Assembly: GCF_047948215.1 (NCBI RefSeq)
Contig: NC_134455.1
Span: 291,425,647-291,489,646, forward strand
DNA length: 64,000 nucleotides
Direction of reading: 5' to 3'
Source of the DNA: Lycorma delicatula
Lineage: Eukaryota > Arthropoda > Insecta > Hemiptera > Fulgoridae
Below, piece by piece: positions 1-13,215 of this stretch. How positions within the stretch are numbered: position 1 is the first letter of the stretch; each line of letters begins with the position of its first letter. A model generated the notes under the pieces. The model was not told the DNA's origin, ran no database searches, and saw only the letters and a list, made by a program, of their open reading frames with translations. The position numbers and the translations under genes are program-made.

Positions 1-2644
1 ATAGTAACTACTTAAAACTACTATAGTAACTACTATAAAATAATAAATAACATTTCAGTAAGCAGCCTTTCCAACTATTCGGACTGTACCTACTTACTGA
101 AGTAATACACATTAAAGAGAGAGAGTGAATGATTGAATGTGTGTTCCTATTACAAAAGTAAATGTAACTGGAATGAAAATCTCCAAAATTACTTAATCAG
201 CTTCATTGAAATTTTGGTATGCTCTAGTATTACTTATTCTGAAGTTGTGCATGTGAAAATTTGATGAATCATTTTTGAATAACGGTCAGTTTAAGTTCGA
301 CAACAGACAACATAACCAAAATTTTAGGTATTTTTTTTTCAGTCGCATGGTAGGATTAAGGGTTGAAAATGATTTTTCTTTAAGTTTTGAGGTATGAGGA
401 TTACTAAAATACATCCATTTATAAAGTTTTGTGGTTCAAAAGTCTTCAAAATTAAAAGATCAATTTCAGTGTAATATATGTGTTATGTATTAGTCTATCT
501 GAAGTTGTGCGTGTAAAGGTTTTATGAAAATTAGTTGAGACGTTCTTAAATTACACTCAATATAACGTCGATAACAAACAACATAACCAATTCGAAATGA
601 TGTTTATTTTCTGTATTTTCCATTAGCTCTTTTACAGTGGTGATTGAGTTTAAACTTGATGCGTGTGTGTAGGTTCTACTCGTTATTTTTAATTAATTCG
701 TCAAATTAGCTTTATAATAATTTAATTTTCTAAACAACAGAAACTATATTTTATTTTATTAAATAAAAAAAATAATAACCTCTTATAGTTTCCTCATTTA
801 ATTTGTTTTATATATGTCTTGCACAAAAAAAAATTATAAAAATAGTTATCCAAAGAATATTATATAAAATGAAACAATGAAAGCCCGGTATTCGCTGTCG
901 CTATAAAATTTTTAGTTTTGTTTTTATTTATACACTGAACAAAAGGTTCAGTGATTTCAATGTTACCTAACATACACACAGCACGCACTGGTCTTTTATT
1001 CTTTAGTCTGATTGTAATTTTTGTATTTTCTTTATTGTGAAATTTTATGCTTTGTTTTATATCTATGCAGCTGTGCTAAATAAAACTTGTAATAAAGTTT
1101 CCATTTTTATGTTTTATGGGGAAGAAAGTTTTCATATTATTACTTTCAGGACATAATGTTTATTATGCACATGTTAATAGAAAAAATACAATTAGTTGAG
1201 ACAATGTTATATTTCTTTGCAGTCATGGAGTATCACTCGTCTAGTTGGCCGATATAACTATCCCTGAACGATATTTTCATAGGTGTATACCATCTTTTAA
1301 AGAAATGGATGTAATTCAAAAATGTATTTTAGGAGTCAAAATAAAGAAAATATCTCTCGAAAAACACAGATATGAAAATATATATTTTCAAATTTAAGCT
1401 TCTGAAAGTTCGTTTACTAATAATCCATATTATCATATTTTATTTCTGCGGTTGCTAATTATGGGCAAATTTTATGATTTTAATTGCTAATTTACCCAAA
1501 GAATTTATAAACTTTGGTTTAAATGCAATTTATTCCTTTTATCACAGATTTTTTATATACTGTAGTGAATAATCAACAAAGAATTTAATGTTTGAAATAA
1601 AACTCCATTTTTTGTATAAAAATAACGTAAAAATTTAATTAAGATTATAAAATTAATTCTGAGCAAATTAATATAATTGTAAAAAAAGATGGGATAAAAC
1701 ATTTACGATCGATATTATTTTATAGAAAAAGGTATATAAATATAATGATGAAATTATGTAATTAGCATTCATCAGTAGAGGATTTCATAAAAAATGAATA
1801 TAAAAATAATTATAGTTAATTTTTATAGTATTTTATGCTTTCTTTTAAATGTGGATCATGAAGTTGACAATTACGAAAGATTCTCATACTGTAGATTTTC
1901 GTAGATTATAGATCTTCCTATACATGCAATTTTTCGATTTTAAAAGCAGTTATGTTGAAAACTTTTTAACTCATTCTCATTGTTATAAACAAGGATTTTT
2001 TTACAATCAATATTTAAATTTATTAGAAAATAAGTTCCGCTTAAAAATTACCCCGTATTCTCCCTGTAATATTTTTACGTAATTAATTATTGAATAATTA
2101 CAAATAATAATAAGAAAATTATGTGGTAGAATTAGTGGACATATTGTTTATAATTATTGTAAGTGATCTTTACACCTATAGTAATAATAATTATAATAGC
2201 AAACATTTGGTGTAACTTAATACACCTTTGTTAATATAGAAGGTATCTTAATTAAATTTAAATTAAAGAGGAGTTTTTTAACACCTCTTTGTAATTTCAT
2301 TCATAATAACTTAACCTATTCATTTGTACTTTAACTGTACTTACTAGCTGAACCTGATTTTTTATTTGTAATGCATAATTTTAGATCACGATTCCAATTT
2401 TGAAATTAATTATATTATTTATATTTATAATTATTTTATTGGAAATTTACAACCTCCAAACAAGAATATGAGCTAATATTTTACAAAGAAATCAGTGTAT
2501 AATAACTGCTTTTTTTTATTTTTTATTTTTCTCCTTCTTTTGTCATTTACAACCGTAGGAATCATCTCCAATGATTGTAAATGATTAATAAATGGTAAAT
2601 TTGCACCATTAAATAATTTTCAGAAGAATCTACGGTTGGAAAAA
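1..2644. other. AT-rich DNA, no gene seen
   Basis: Both strands are full of stop codons and homopolymer runs. The only structure I noticed is a degenerate direct duplication near the start, listed separately. It could be intron or intergenic DNA; the sequence does not decide. Confidence 0.6.
235..590. repeat. Degenerate direct duplication, about 260-270 bp period
   Basis: The stretch 235-318 is echoed at 495-590. Both contain the block ctgaagttgtgc (239-250 and 499-510), and both end in a block of the type gacaacagacaacataacca (298-318 and 570-590). The two blocks are 260 and 272 bp apart between copies, so the copies have diverged by small indels. This fits an old tandem duplication or two adjacent copies of an unknown repeat. 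Confidence 0.5.
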
Positions 2645-2657
2645 ATATATATATATT

Positions 2658-2711
<54 letters not shown>

Positions 2712-2728
2712 GTGTGTATATATATATA
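2645..2728. repeat. (TA)n microsatellite grading into TATG/TG repeats
   Basis: Alternating TA runs through most of the interval, with a short TATG and TG stretch near 2,700-2,717. The apparent minus-strand reading frame over it is only a translation of the repeat. Confidence 0.95.
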
Positions 2729-4299
2729 ATAGACATGAACAGAATCAGCTCTAGATGCATTTTTCTTTGAGCAGGAAAGTTTCAATAATTTTACTAAATA
2801 ATCAAGAATTATCCAGGACCCTAAACAAAAAGAATTCTTATCACTTTCATTCGTGATGTTCAAAATCTTCAAAGAAGTCAGATAAAATTAGATTTTTACA
2901 ATTGAATTTAAGAATACCGAAATACTGTAGAATAATTTTTACACAATGAATTCTATTTTTACTAGAAATTGAATAAATAATTTAAAGAATAGTTTTAACT
3001 TTTCATTTGATTATGCACGAAGTAATATAATTAAACATTCAAAAAAATATTAAATATCAGTTCAATCAAATCAAAACTTGAAACTTAACTACTTGAAGAT
3101 ATGGTTATAAATATTTTTCTCAAACTGATAACTGCTGTTTTTTGTGTCACGAAATTAGAGGGCAATAAAAGCTGACCTACCCGATCAGATAGAAATGGAA
3201 AAGATTAATCGAACTCCTTGTTCCCATGATTAAATGAATTCCTTTTGATTGCTATTTGTGTGACATAAAGTTTAAAAAATAAAATTTTATTAAAGAGAAG
3301 AAATAACCAACAGAGCTTTGACATAAGTTTCTATAACCAATGAAGAAGAAACTTTTAATCAGTGTCTTTTAATTTTAAAGAATTAAATATTATTTTAAAT
3401 TATGTTAAAATTCATTACTTATGACTTTTATTAAGTTTAGAACTAATGTAATTTCTTCACTTTTTTCTATATCCTTTACAGTAAAAGTTGATTTTTAAAA
3501 CATATTTGTCATTTATTTTATCCTGCACTTAATTTACATCAATTCGCTCAAAATCCAATTATCTACGTATTTTATTGTTAAGTATTTTAAGTTTGTTAGT
3601 AAGTTAAAAAAGTTTATTTTCTGCAAACTTAAAAGTGTTCTTTCACAGTTTATTTTTATTGAAATTTATCCAAAATAATTTGACGGTACAGCTCTGGGAC
3701 CTAAGTTTTGTAAACTCGTATGGTAACATTAAAAAATATAAAATTTACCCCGTAATTGATGGCTACAGAAATTTGTTATGGGTTTGATTTATAATATAAA
3801 TCTTAGAAAAAATTATTTCAGCGTTCAGAACAAAAAACCAAACTTTGTGGGCCTATGTTTATATGAAATATTTTCTTTCCTTTGACATTTAGGATAAATA
3901 TTTCCTCATGGGAGTTTCTATATTACGTAAGAAAATGTTTTAACTATTCTAAATAGACAAAAAGTGAGTTAGAAAAACCCAATAATTGTACTTTAAATAT
4001 TTTTTTCCTACATTTTTATTTGATTGTCTTATGAATGATTTTAAATAAGCTTTAATTGTTTATTAATTGTAATAACTGTTTAAAACACTAAGAAATTTTC
4101 TCACAAAAATTTGGAAAATAAGCAATCCTGGTTTTACAAAACACGAATAGAATACTTTCATTCTCCAATTAGTTATATTTATAGATTAAATGAACACAAC
4201 TGAAAGATTGATAAAACATTAAAAAATTTAACATTACGGAATTCCCAAATTTAACTCTTCACTTACCTACCTTTGCCTTATCCTGTTATCCCTGTGCCC
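2729..4299. other. AT-rich DNA, no gene seen
   Basis: No open frame of credible composition, no recognised repeat and no RNA gene on either strand. Confidence 0.55.
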
Positions 4300-4460
4300 T
4301 ATTTCTCTCTCCCCTCTTTTTCCCCATTTGGACCTTTTTTCCCCTTTTCCATTTTCCTTTTCCCGTTTTCCAATTTTTCCTTTTTTATTTTTCCTTATTT
4401 GTTTTTTTCCATTTTTCCTTATTTCCCTTTTTTATTTTTCCTTTTCACCCTTTTTTTCGC
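4300..4460. repeat. Pyrimidine-rich (C/T) tract
   Basis: About 160 bp in which the plus strand is almost entirely C and T, built from irregular units of the type ttttcc and ttccctttt. It yields Phe/Pro/Ser-rich frames that are not genes. The tract abuts a dispersed repeat, so it may be that element's simple-sequence end. Mirror-repeat structure makes triplex formation conceivable, but that is inference. Confidence 0.8.
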
Positions 4461-4840
4461 GCGTAAATCGGTTCAGTAGTTTTTTAATCTACAGTGGACA
4501 CACACAAATAGCCTTTTATATATATAGAAGAAGAAAGTCTGTTTGTATATATATATATATATGTGTTTGTTTCGTTAATATCTCGTTGCCGGCGCTAACT
4601 AGCGGATATAGTTTTTGCAAAAATCTTTTTTTTCACGTAACTAATATATATTCCGAATATGAGCAAAATCGGACTACAAATACAATTTTTCAAAATATCT
4701 CGACCCACCTAGCGGGTCCAAACTAATTCAGAAACCGCGGGCGCACGCACAACCACTCAACCACTCACCAAACTTTCATCGCAATCGGATGAATAATATA
4801 GGAACGCATGAGGGATAAACAAACATTCATTTATATGAAT

Positions 4841-4892
<52 letters not shown>

Positions 4893-4990
4893 TAATTCTT
4901 TCGCGGGTAAATGCAAAAATTAATTTTAGATAAAATCGGTTCATACATTTTCCTGTAAGCGAGAATAAACATACAAGCAAGCAGGCAACC
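4455..4990. repeat. Composite dispersed repeat with internal (TA)n
   Basis: It begins with a block of the type gcgtaaatcggttcagtag (4,461) and carries TA microsatellites at about 4,541-4,561 and 4,842-4,890. A GC-richer unit between them (about 4,566-4,830) contains gttgccggcgctaactagcg. After the second microsatellite a related block, with cgcgggtaaatg then aaatcggttcatac, returns at 4,903-4,955. The pattern of a short conserved unit between microsatellites resembles miniature elements such as Helitron-related or microsatellite-linked repeats. No coding capacity and no terminal motif I can fix, so the class is open. Confidence 0.5.
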
Positions 4991-6334
4991 TGAGAAGTAG
5001 GCTAATTCTCTATTTTTTTATTTGAAATCTTTAATAAATTTATTGGCAATCATAGACAGATAAAACTGAAAGTCCAAAACGGGAGTAACAAAATTATATG
5101 TTTACGTGATCCGAAAGAATTAAGAATAGTATTATTCTTAATTCTTTAATATATATTATTCTTATTCTTAATTATACTAATATATATATAATCATAGAAC
5201 GTACTTCGCACTTGTACACGTGCAGATATTTGATATCTCCCTATTAATCTTATTGTATATAGTCTGTATACGCTTTTTTTAAATGAATCATTCAGAAGTA
5301 GAAATCAACTTTCCTTTTGTTTAAAATTATAATTTTCAGTTCCGTTACCAGTATGTAAATTACTTTAACATATTCTACAGTATACAAAAAATAAAAATGT
5401 TTTTTGCATGAGTATGCAGTAATGATATAAATGTGACTGATAGGGAATCATTAAATTTCATACAATTTAATTGAATATAAAATTTGTCGTTTTAAGTTTT
5501 CAATTGACGTATTCAAAACGTTTTTGTATAATAAAAATGGGTTCCATAAACCTTAAAAATTCTGTTAAAATATATTCCAATTAAAGGTAGACATGAAATA
5601 ACTCTTGTAATATGATAAGTTATTTTATGGTATGCAATTTAAATTCCGTTAATAATGTCTTTGAAATTTCGTATAAGATTCCTTTATAGGCATAGTTTCA
5701 AAATTAAGTTTCATGTCGCGTATAACTTATTTTATTCCTTTGGGAAATCTTGAAATAGAATAGTTAAATAAATCTCATAATAGAGTTTATCAATAGATAT
5801 CTGTATCATACAAATATTTATGCCGTTATATAATTTCAGTTATAGAGTTTTAGAATAAATTTAATTATATAATCATATCAGTTCATTCATTAACATAACT
5901 TTTATCAATAAATATTGTTTATTAATTTAATAAGTCTCTTAGATATTATTTTTACTTTATATTTGTAATGATATTGAAATTTTTGTTTGAATTAAGTCAA
6001 CACTAATACATTTCCAAACAAGAATAAAAGAGGATTTTAGAACCACGATTTAAATTTAATCATACTTCACTTCTCGCAATAACTGAGATTATTATTGTTA
6101 AACTGAAACTTCTATTAAATTTAATAACTAGATATTAATAATAGAATAAACAGATATTTATTAAAATTAAAAAAAAATACTACTGCCAAAAAATAAGATT
6201 GTTGTTTAATATAGGATAATTAAAGAGCGTACGGTGACAATTTCGTATATATTGTTAGATATAGTATAATCTTTTTCAATTTTTTTTTAATTTATTTAAA
6301 TATACCTACAAATGTACATATTTATATAAATATA
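4991..6334. other. AT-rich DNA, no gene seen
   Basis: Only short local repeats, such as a small inverted patch around 5,118-5,175 made of attcttaatt units. No coding signal. Confidence 0.55.
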
Positions 6335-6475
6335 TAGCATTTGACACTCCCGGAAACGTAAGGAATTCTAACGTGGGATCATCCATGTAAATCGGTTCAG
6401 CCGTTGAGCTGCTTCGGTGGAGCAAATATACAAACACTTTAATACATTATACTTCTTTTTTTGCAGCCGTGTAAT
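6335..6475 (+). repeat. Dispersed repeat family A, copy 1
   Basis: The core around 6,342-6,420 reads tgacactcccggaaacgtaa, then aattctaacg, then aaatcggttcagccgttgag. It ends with ttatacttctttttttgcag and gccgtgtaataa. The same ordered blocks recur at 6,840-7,000 and 58,495-58,645, which establishes a dispersed family. Each copy lies next to TA- or CA-rich simple sequence. No reading frame is conserved between copies. Confidence 0.65.
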
Positions 6476-6544
6476 AAGGTCCATTTCAGAGTATATCAGT
6501 TAATTTTTGTTTTGGTTTGGTTTCATCGTGATTTTTTATTATAC

Positions 6545-6800
6545 TAGCAAATACCTCTTTGAATTTCGAAAATCAAAAGATTGGTTGCAAAGATATAACA
6601 ACATTTCCGATTACCCGTGATATGTTAGACCAAGAGTATACTTGATGCATGCAAAAGTTAGCCTTCAATCTACTAACAAATATCGCGATTGAATTTTGAA
6701 TATCGGACGATTCTTTGCAGAGATATTATGAGCACCCCATTTCATCTCCCAAAACAGCGCCGCAAGGGCACCCAGTTTGTTACCAGTTGATAGTGATGAT
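6545..6800. repeat. Probable internal part of a dispersed repeat
   Basis: A GC-richer patch between two family A copies. It contains two similar pieces (about 6,552-6,602 and 6,683-6,733), each with a gaattt..gaa..tc block followed by agattggttgcaaagatat or cgattctttgcagagatat. The internal duplication and position suggest it belongs to the same mobile unit as the flanking family A ends, or is a separate repeat trapped between them. Confidence 0.35.
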
Positions 6801-6839
6801 TGGTTTATTTAATAAAATACATATATTTTTATTGATATG

Positions 6840-7000
6840 TACCTACCGTAAGTCACCCACCAAAACGTAAGGATTCCAACGCGAGATCATTCATTTAAAT
6901 CGGATCGGCTGTTGAGATACAGTTGAATAAACACACACACATCATACATACACCCAAAAAAACATTATACTCCTTTTTGGGCAATCGTGTAAAAATAGGA
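6840..7000 (+). repeat. Dispersed repeat family A, copy 2
   Basis: It shares with copies 1 and 3 the ordered blocks acgtaaggattccaacgcg (about 6,864), aaatcggatcggctgttgag (6,896) and ttatactcctttttgggcaa (6,966), then cgtgtaaaaa. A CA-rich run sits at about 6,930-6,950. Same orientation as copy 1, about 520 bp downstream. Confidence 0.65.
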
Positions 7001-10000
7001 CATTAAAAATCATAAATATGTCAGTATTAATGATACTATATTCAAATGTGATGAGCCTTGCAATTAACTTAAATTACATCCTGTAAAAATATATTACCCT
7101 ATTTGGCAAAATTAATAATTAATAAAAATAGAGTATAATTTTCCATATAGAATTGATTTTTATCCACAAATTTTTATTATTACTGTTTCCTTATCGAAAC
7201 GTTAAAAAAATAGAAGATGAAACAAGATTATCAGTTACAATTTAACGATAAGCAATTTATTTTAACATGCAATAACTTGTAATTAAATTTTTACTAAACT
7301 TACTCGTTAATTTTCATCAGATTAAAATTTATTTTACCTTTCAATGAAACATATTTAACGGGAAATACCCCCATTTTAACGTTTAAAAAACTAATCAGAA
7401 ATAATGTACTTAAACAAATAAGTTTAAACAAAGCACGCAATATTTTCTAGATAAATTGTAAGAGATATTTAATTAATTTTCATACGCAGCTTTTTTTAAC
7501 GTTGAATTTATTTTTAGAAAAAAATATATTCGCATTTATCTGCAAGAATAAATCTTATTAAAAATTTATTTGACAAATATTTGGCGTAACGTACATTTTT
7601 TGGTATTCCGGTTTGATGAATATCCGCTATAATATGAAATCGCAGACTGAAATCAGGTATTTTTATAAATGTAATTTCATGAATACGTAATATACTCTTA
7701 AAAAAAAATATTCTCCACCTGAAATAATTCTGTATTTCATCGAGAGATGAAAAACCGAAAATAAATTATATAACTATAAATCATACATAGTTTGTCAATG
7801 GATAAGAGATATTTATACAAATCTTTTTGACGGAACAGAGTAATTTTTAACTTTCTTTTAAATCACAGAAAGTAATTAGTACGTCACCAACCGTAAACAA
7901 CATGGCCGGCATGAAAATGACATACCTAAACAAAATAACCTCAAATTTTATTCATATTAAATTTATTTCAAATATTAGTTAAAATTAACTTCTTCCAAAA
8001 ATATAAATTAAGCTCATTAATAATAAATGCCAAATTTCAAAGTGTGATATTTTTAAGTATAGGAAGATTCTTTGTTTCTAATAATTTTTTTGTTAATTAT
8101 TCATTTAATTAATATTGTACTAATAATGTTAATGTTTTACATTGAAGTTAATAAAACCAAATATATAAGATTTTATTGCTTTCAATCTTAAGTTTGTTTT
8201 ATTTGTCCAGTAAATGTTTCATTTGCGGAAAATTTACTAATAAAGATTTTGTAAACTGTAAAAATTTCAGTAATCTATTTTTAAAGTTTTAGGTTTATTT
8301 TCCAAAGAACCGCCTGCGATATAAAACACGAGGTTTGCGTACAAAACCGTGTAAAATTATATATTCTATCTATTATATTCTATCCCACGTGTGGTTGTGT
8401 AGCATATGGGATACATAACCTATATACATTGTATTGTAAAAAGTTATGTTATAATAAAGCAGCCCATAAAACAGTCTAAACGATGTAGTTCCTGCATTGT
8501 ATATTTGCAATATAATTTTCTAATAAACTTGATATAATTTCTATATCTGCTGCAAATATTCCATAAAACATAATATAAAGTTTATTACAGCTATTAAAAT
8601 TTTAATGGTGAATGAATAATTATATTAATGTTAGGCTGCTACACTACATAACACATACGAGCGCACTTGTGCATATATGTATGTATGTATGTATGTATTC
8701 AGCAGTACATTAATTGCTATTAGAAGATGTCATTTTTCTTTTGGCGCTTAAATTTTTTAAGGAGAGGGAATATAATAAATTTATCATTCTTTTTTTATAC
8801 GAGATATGATGAAGACATTAGTGACAATGTTTATGTAAAATATTTGCATTCATTTCCAAAAATTATTTATCAATCTCTTGGTTTGGATTTTATGAATGAT
8901 ACTGGACAATAATTGTATGAAAAAATTTCTTAAATCAAAACCTTTACTGTTTAATATTTCCTTAACACACATTTTATATAGTTCTTATTTAAAACTTAAT
9001 GCTTTTATTGTAGCCATTTAATACTGAATTGAAAACCAAGTATTGAGATTCAATGTATTATTAAGCTAATCTTGGGAAGAATTTGTTGAAATTAAATTTC
9101 AAAACAGAACTTTCAATTTATAACATTAAAATATTTTTAAATATTCATAAAATACATCATGATTACTTCAGAAGTAAATATATTTGTTGTCAATATTGCT
9201 ATTTTCTTGTTGACCTACAATTTTTGATTAGTGTTCCAGGATTATTTTGTTAGTGGATTTTACTACACGGGTATTTTATGTAAACATATGATTCTTTTTG
9301 TTAAAACTGGAAATTTTTAGCTGAATGTAAAAAATATAAACAAATTTACTGGACAGAATGGAAGATGTAGTTTAAAAGAATTTGCATTAAAATGATGAAG
9401 ATTATAAAAAACAATGTTTAAAGACCGTTAATTACCAATGTAGTAATTAATACATTATTAAAAAAACTTACTAGTTAAAAAAAGAATGTAATTAAATGTT
9501 GCTTGTTTGCTCAGTAGACATTTCTAATAAAACTGTTATCTTTATCATCGCGAATTAATTTACGTTGTCTATAGATAAATACAATTTGAAGAATTACGTA
9601 TTGACAACTGATATACTGACAGAACGATCAAGCAACTCATATCGTAGAGCTGCATACATAACCAAGGATAATATCTCATGTATTTTTCTATTTTTAAGTA
9701 TAAAATTAAAACAGAATAACTCAATCACAATATTTTATTTGTTATCCCCAATAAACTATATTTAAATATATTTATTTAAATCCATTAATGTCCGACTTTA
9801 GAGATATTATTGTTAATATTTTTAAAAATAATACGGGAAATCTGATTGTTCATCTGTAATAGTACATAACTGAAGTGAAACCTTCTTTAGATGCACTGCA
9901 GACTTTTGAAGGAGCACAGAAAACGTCTTAATTCGTAAGTCTCTGAAGTCAGACGCTCATTAGTGTAGACTCGGGCGAACGAAATTTAGCAAAGCGGGAT

Positions 10001-10124
10001 AGTCTGCCGAGTAGTGAATAAATATGATCTATCAGGCTCCGAGGGGAAACGCTCATTCGGGTTAACTCTGGGGACTCCACCCTTATTGAAGAGAGAGAGA
10101 AACGGTCAATAGCGCGTGGTCTGT
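7001..10124. other. AT-rich DNA, no gene seen
   Basis: No recognisable gene. A short (TATG)n microsatellite lies at about 8,676-8,698. A GC-richer patch at about 9,950-10,090 precedes the SINE, but I cannot assign it. Confidence 0.5.
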
Positions 10125-10290
10125 GTTTTTTTTTTGTTTAACCTCCGGGACCCCCGTTAGGTATTGTTTCAGAGAATGATATTAATGATTTTTAGCCAAA
10201 AATTAAAATGCTATGACTAACCGGGATTTGAACCCGGGACCTTCGGATGAAAGGCCGAGAGGCTACCATTCGCGTCACGGAGGCCGGTAC
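10125..10290 (-). mobile_element. tRNA-derived SINE, minus strand
   Basis: On the minus strand a tRNA-like head (10,287 to about 10,214) has an A-box-like segment gcgaatggtagc and a clear B box, gggttcaaatccc. An AT-rich body follows. It ends in cctaacgggggtcccggagg then ttaaac, and in an A-run (T-run on plus, 10,127-10,136). The end blocks (a ctctgaa motif, then taacggggg..ccggaggttaaac) are related to the end of the SINE at 26.1-26.4 kb, so both probably borrow the same LINE 3' tail. It is not a functional tRNA gene: the arms do not pair fully and it is fused to the tail. Confidence 0.75.
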
Positions 10291-12849
10291 GGGGTCTGTG
10301 CTTGGATGTGTTTTGTTTTACGTTAAATAGATTTAATAATTGTTGTTTGGTGTACGTGTAATATATTCGTGTGTAACTAATATACCTATTTTACTCTGTA
10401 CATGTTTAGTGTATCATCGATCTAATACTGAAAAATGTTATTGAAGAATAATTTAGTCGTTGCCTGCGATTAATAGAAAATTTTAAGGTACAGTAAAATA
10501 GTAAAAACTATAGCAAACATTTTCTGTATTATATTTGCTATAATTCTAGCTGTTATATTGCAACTTAAAATTTTCTGTTGAACGCACATATCGTGTATGT
10601 AAGTAAATTTATATATTTCTCACATTTACGGAATGTTCAAAAAATATTAAAACCATTAATAAAATATGTTACTTCAAAACGTTTACGATCACCATAAAAT
10701 TTTTGACTTCAGCCGTGTGGTCTTAAGCACACACATTTATTTTTCTTCACCAGCCAATCTTTTGAAAAATAGTCTTTACATCATAAAAATCCTGTTATAG
10801 AAACCTAAAATCATATGACATACTTTCTTTTACATTCGTTTTAACAATATATAACGGAAATACTCAAAACATTTTCGAAATAATTATATTAACAGTAAAT
10901 TTGTTAAATTATTATATCAACGATAAATGGTTTTTTAAAATGTATAATTTGGTTGTTGGTTAGTAAAAAAATTACTGTTGGGATATATTTTATTCCTCCA
11001 TCCACGCTTCATAAATATAAATTTCTTAACAAATTAACTGTAATGGTAGTACAATACCCCACAATTATCTTTTCTTTTCAGACTAATGTATTTAAAAAAG
11101 AAGTAAAAACACAACGTATCTAACAATAATTTATTATTCTTCAAATTTTATTGCAACAAAAGGGTATTTTTTTATTTTTTTGTATATATTAAATTGTATA
11201 AAAACTATTGACTTTAAAAACAAACTATTCTACTTGATCGCTCTAAACGATTGCTCGGTAAAAAATATTTATAAGCATAAATTTATTTAAAATGATACAT
11301 TTTGTTTCCTTTCTTATCTCCGAATTTTTTTATTATTAATCCAAAGTTATTATTTCTAAGGAAATAATAATTAAATCCCCAATTCTTTTCATTTCTGTCA
11401 ATCAATGTAATTTTCTTCACTGATTTTAATGTTATAAGTGGATATAATATTATTTGTAATATTTTTTTTAATTAAGTTTGAAGAATATTTTTAAGTTTGC
11501 AATACTTATCAAAATTATAGAAAAAATTAGAATATTCCTCTAATAAAGCGAAACAAATTTATTTCCATAGATGATTTAATTACTCTCTAAATTGGGCTAA
11601 AATGTTTATGCGTACTATTTCTATAAACACAACTACTGATAGATTTTCTTATATTTCTTCTATCTCCAAATTTGTAGACGTTAATTGAATCACGGGAGTT
11701 AATTAAAAAATTAATAGGTACAGCAGACTTTATAGAATTGATGAAAATAACATTATATCGTAATTTAAAAATATTACAAAATAATTTACCTCTTTAAACT
11801 TTTTTTTCCATTTTTATAACTACAAATAGACGAAACAATCTTAAGATTGTTCAAAAAAGATTGTACAATCTTATGATTAAAATAGCTGAAAATATCGCTA
11901 CAAACAGTATACTTATAATATTTTATTCAAAATAATCGCTGCTTACATTTCTCAGTATTCTTTAAATGCGCGCTAAATAATTTACATCTTTGATAATAAA
12001 TAAACTAAAACGGATATACGTGCTTTAAAATAACTTTACGTATAGGTCGAAAATACTTCCATATTCCAATTTCTGACTCTACCAGAGCACTTTTATTAAA
12101 ATTTATATAAATAGACCTAGAGATAGTGGTTCTGAAAGGTTGTCATTCATAAAATAAAAAAACTTATTATTTTCTTTAGAGATCTGTTGATATTTTTTAA
12201 CTTCTATTCGATTACCGGCTCATATAAGTATTTAGATATCCAATATTTTTATCCTTTAAAAAAATTGATTTTCGTAATGTCTTCTGTCTCTTTCTCATCA
12301 TTCACTTTATCATTACTTCAGCAAACTCACTCCAGCAATTAAAATTCATATTTTTAATTTTGCTTTTGATTACCAAGCATTTTATCATCAGTCAATAAAT
12401 TGAAATACGTTTAAATATTTAGTACCCAGAAATACCGATCGATATACCTGACTCAAACCTTTTAAACATTTTAATGTTATGATAACATTTATTTTCGATA
12501 GATCTGATTGCTATAATTGGCATAAAATATAAATCTATTAATGAAAAATAAATAGATATAATTTTAATTTTCTAAAGAATTTTCAGAATTTTAAAATCAT
12601 TTCTTATTAATGCATATAAAAAAGTAAGAAAAGATGAAATTACATTTCCAGGAGGATTACATTTTATTAAATGGGAAACTTTTTAAACATAACATTTTTT
12701 TGCCATAGATCTGATTGTACGTTTGCAATCGTCTTGACAAGAAGCATGTAATAAGAGGTTTTTAAGGAACTCCCAAAATAAGCAAATCATAATAGTAGTT
12801 ATAAGTAATCTTAAAGTACAACCTTAATTCTTAAAAAATATTTCTGCCA
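10291..12849. other. AT-rich DNA, no gene seen
   Basis: Dense stops in all frames and many A/T runs. No recognised gene, RNA or repeat. Confidence 0.55.
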
Positions 12850-13215
12850 ACTCCTCATAATCCACAAAAACCAAACATTAATAAATAAAAAACAATACCA
12901 CAAGATTTGAGGTTGTCAAACATCAAACTGTCATGGCAGATTGATGGCAAAGTGGTTGACGTGAAGTCGTTGCTTGTATATGACACTGCGCTGTCGCGCA
13001 ACCTCACCAACTGTCGGAAGCTCAAGATATTCATGAATTTCATCATTCCGCGTGAACCATGGTGCCTGTGCAATTTCCCTCGTTACTTTGCTTTGGAAGC
13101 GATGTATGATTTCTATGTTAATATTACTTGCTGTTTCCCACAACTCAACACCTCACGTCCAGATTTGTCGGATAACCTTGTAAATCAGTACTTTACAGGA
13201 TAACGCGAGGACTGA
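12850..13215 (-). pseudogene. Jockey-clade LINE, ORF2 C-terminal remnant
   Basis: Minus-strand frames carry the region that follows the reverse transcriptase in Jockey-type ORF2. An IWT.GVELW block comes first, then TASNINIEIIHRFQSKVTR, then APWFTRNDEIHEYLELPTV and a trailing NHFAINL. This matches the known family pattern in which a W-containing block precedes N-I-E-I..RFQSK and A-P-W. About 100 residues remain of a protein that is usually near 900. The first block is in a different frame from the rest, and the end runs into A-rich noise, so it is a 5'-truncated, frameshifted copy. No function is expected. Confidence 0.75.

Noticed and set aside
2630..2872. Minus-strand 80-codon frame with a Tyr/Ile run
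   Set aside because: Most of it is a translation of the (TA)n/(TG)n microsatellite.
4273..4726. Overlapping Phe/Pro-rich frames, including 132 codons
   Set aside because: They are translations of a pyrimidine-rich tract and the adjacent repeat; no domain and no splice or start context.
10200..10290. Possible functional tRNA gene on the minus strand
   Set aside because: A and B boxes are present, but the arms do not form a full cloverleaf and the unit continues into a SINE body and tail.
12907..13203. Plus-strand 98-codon frame
   Set aside because: Opposite-strand shadow of the Jockey-clade ORF2 remnant, which has clear family motifs on the minus strand.
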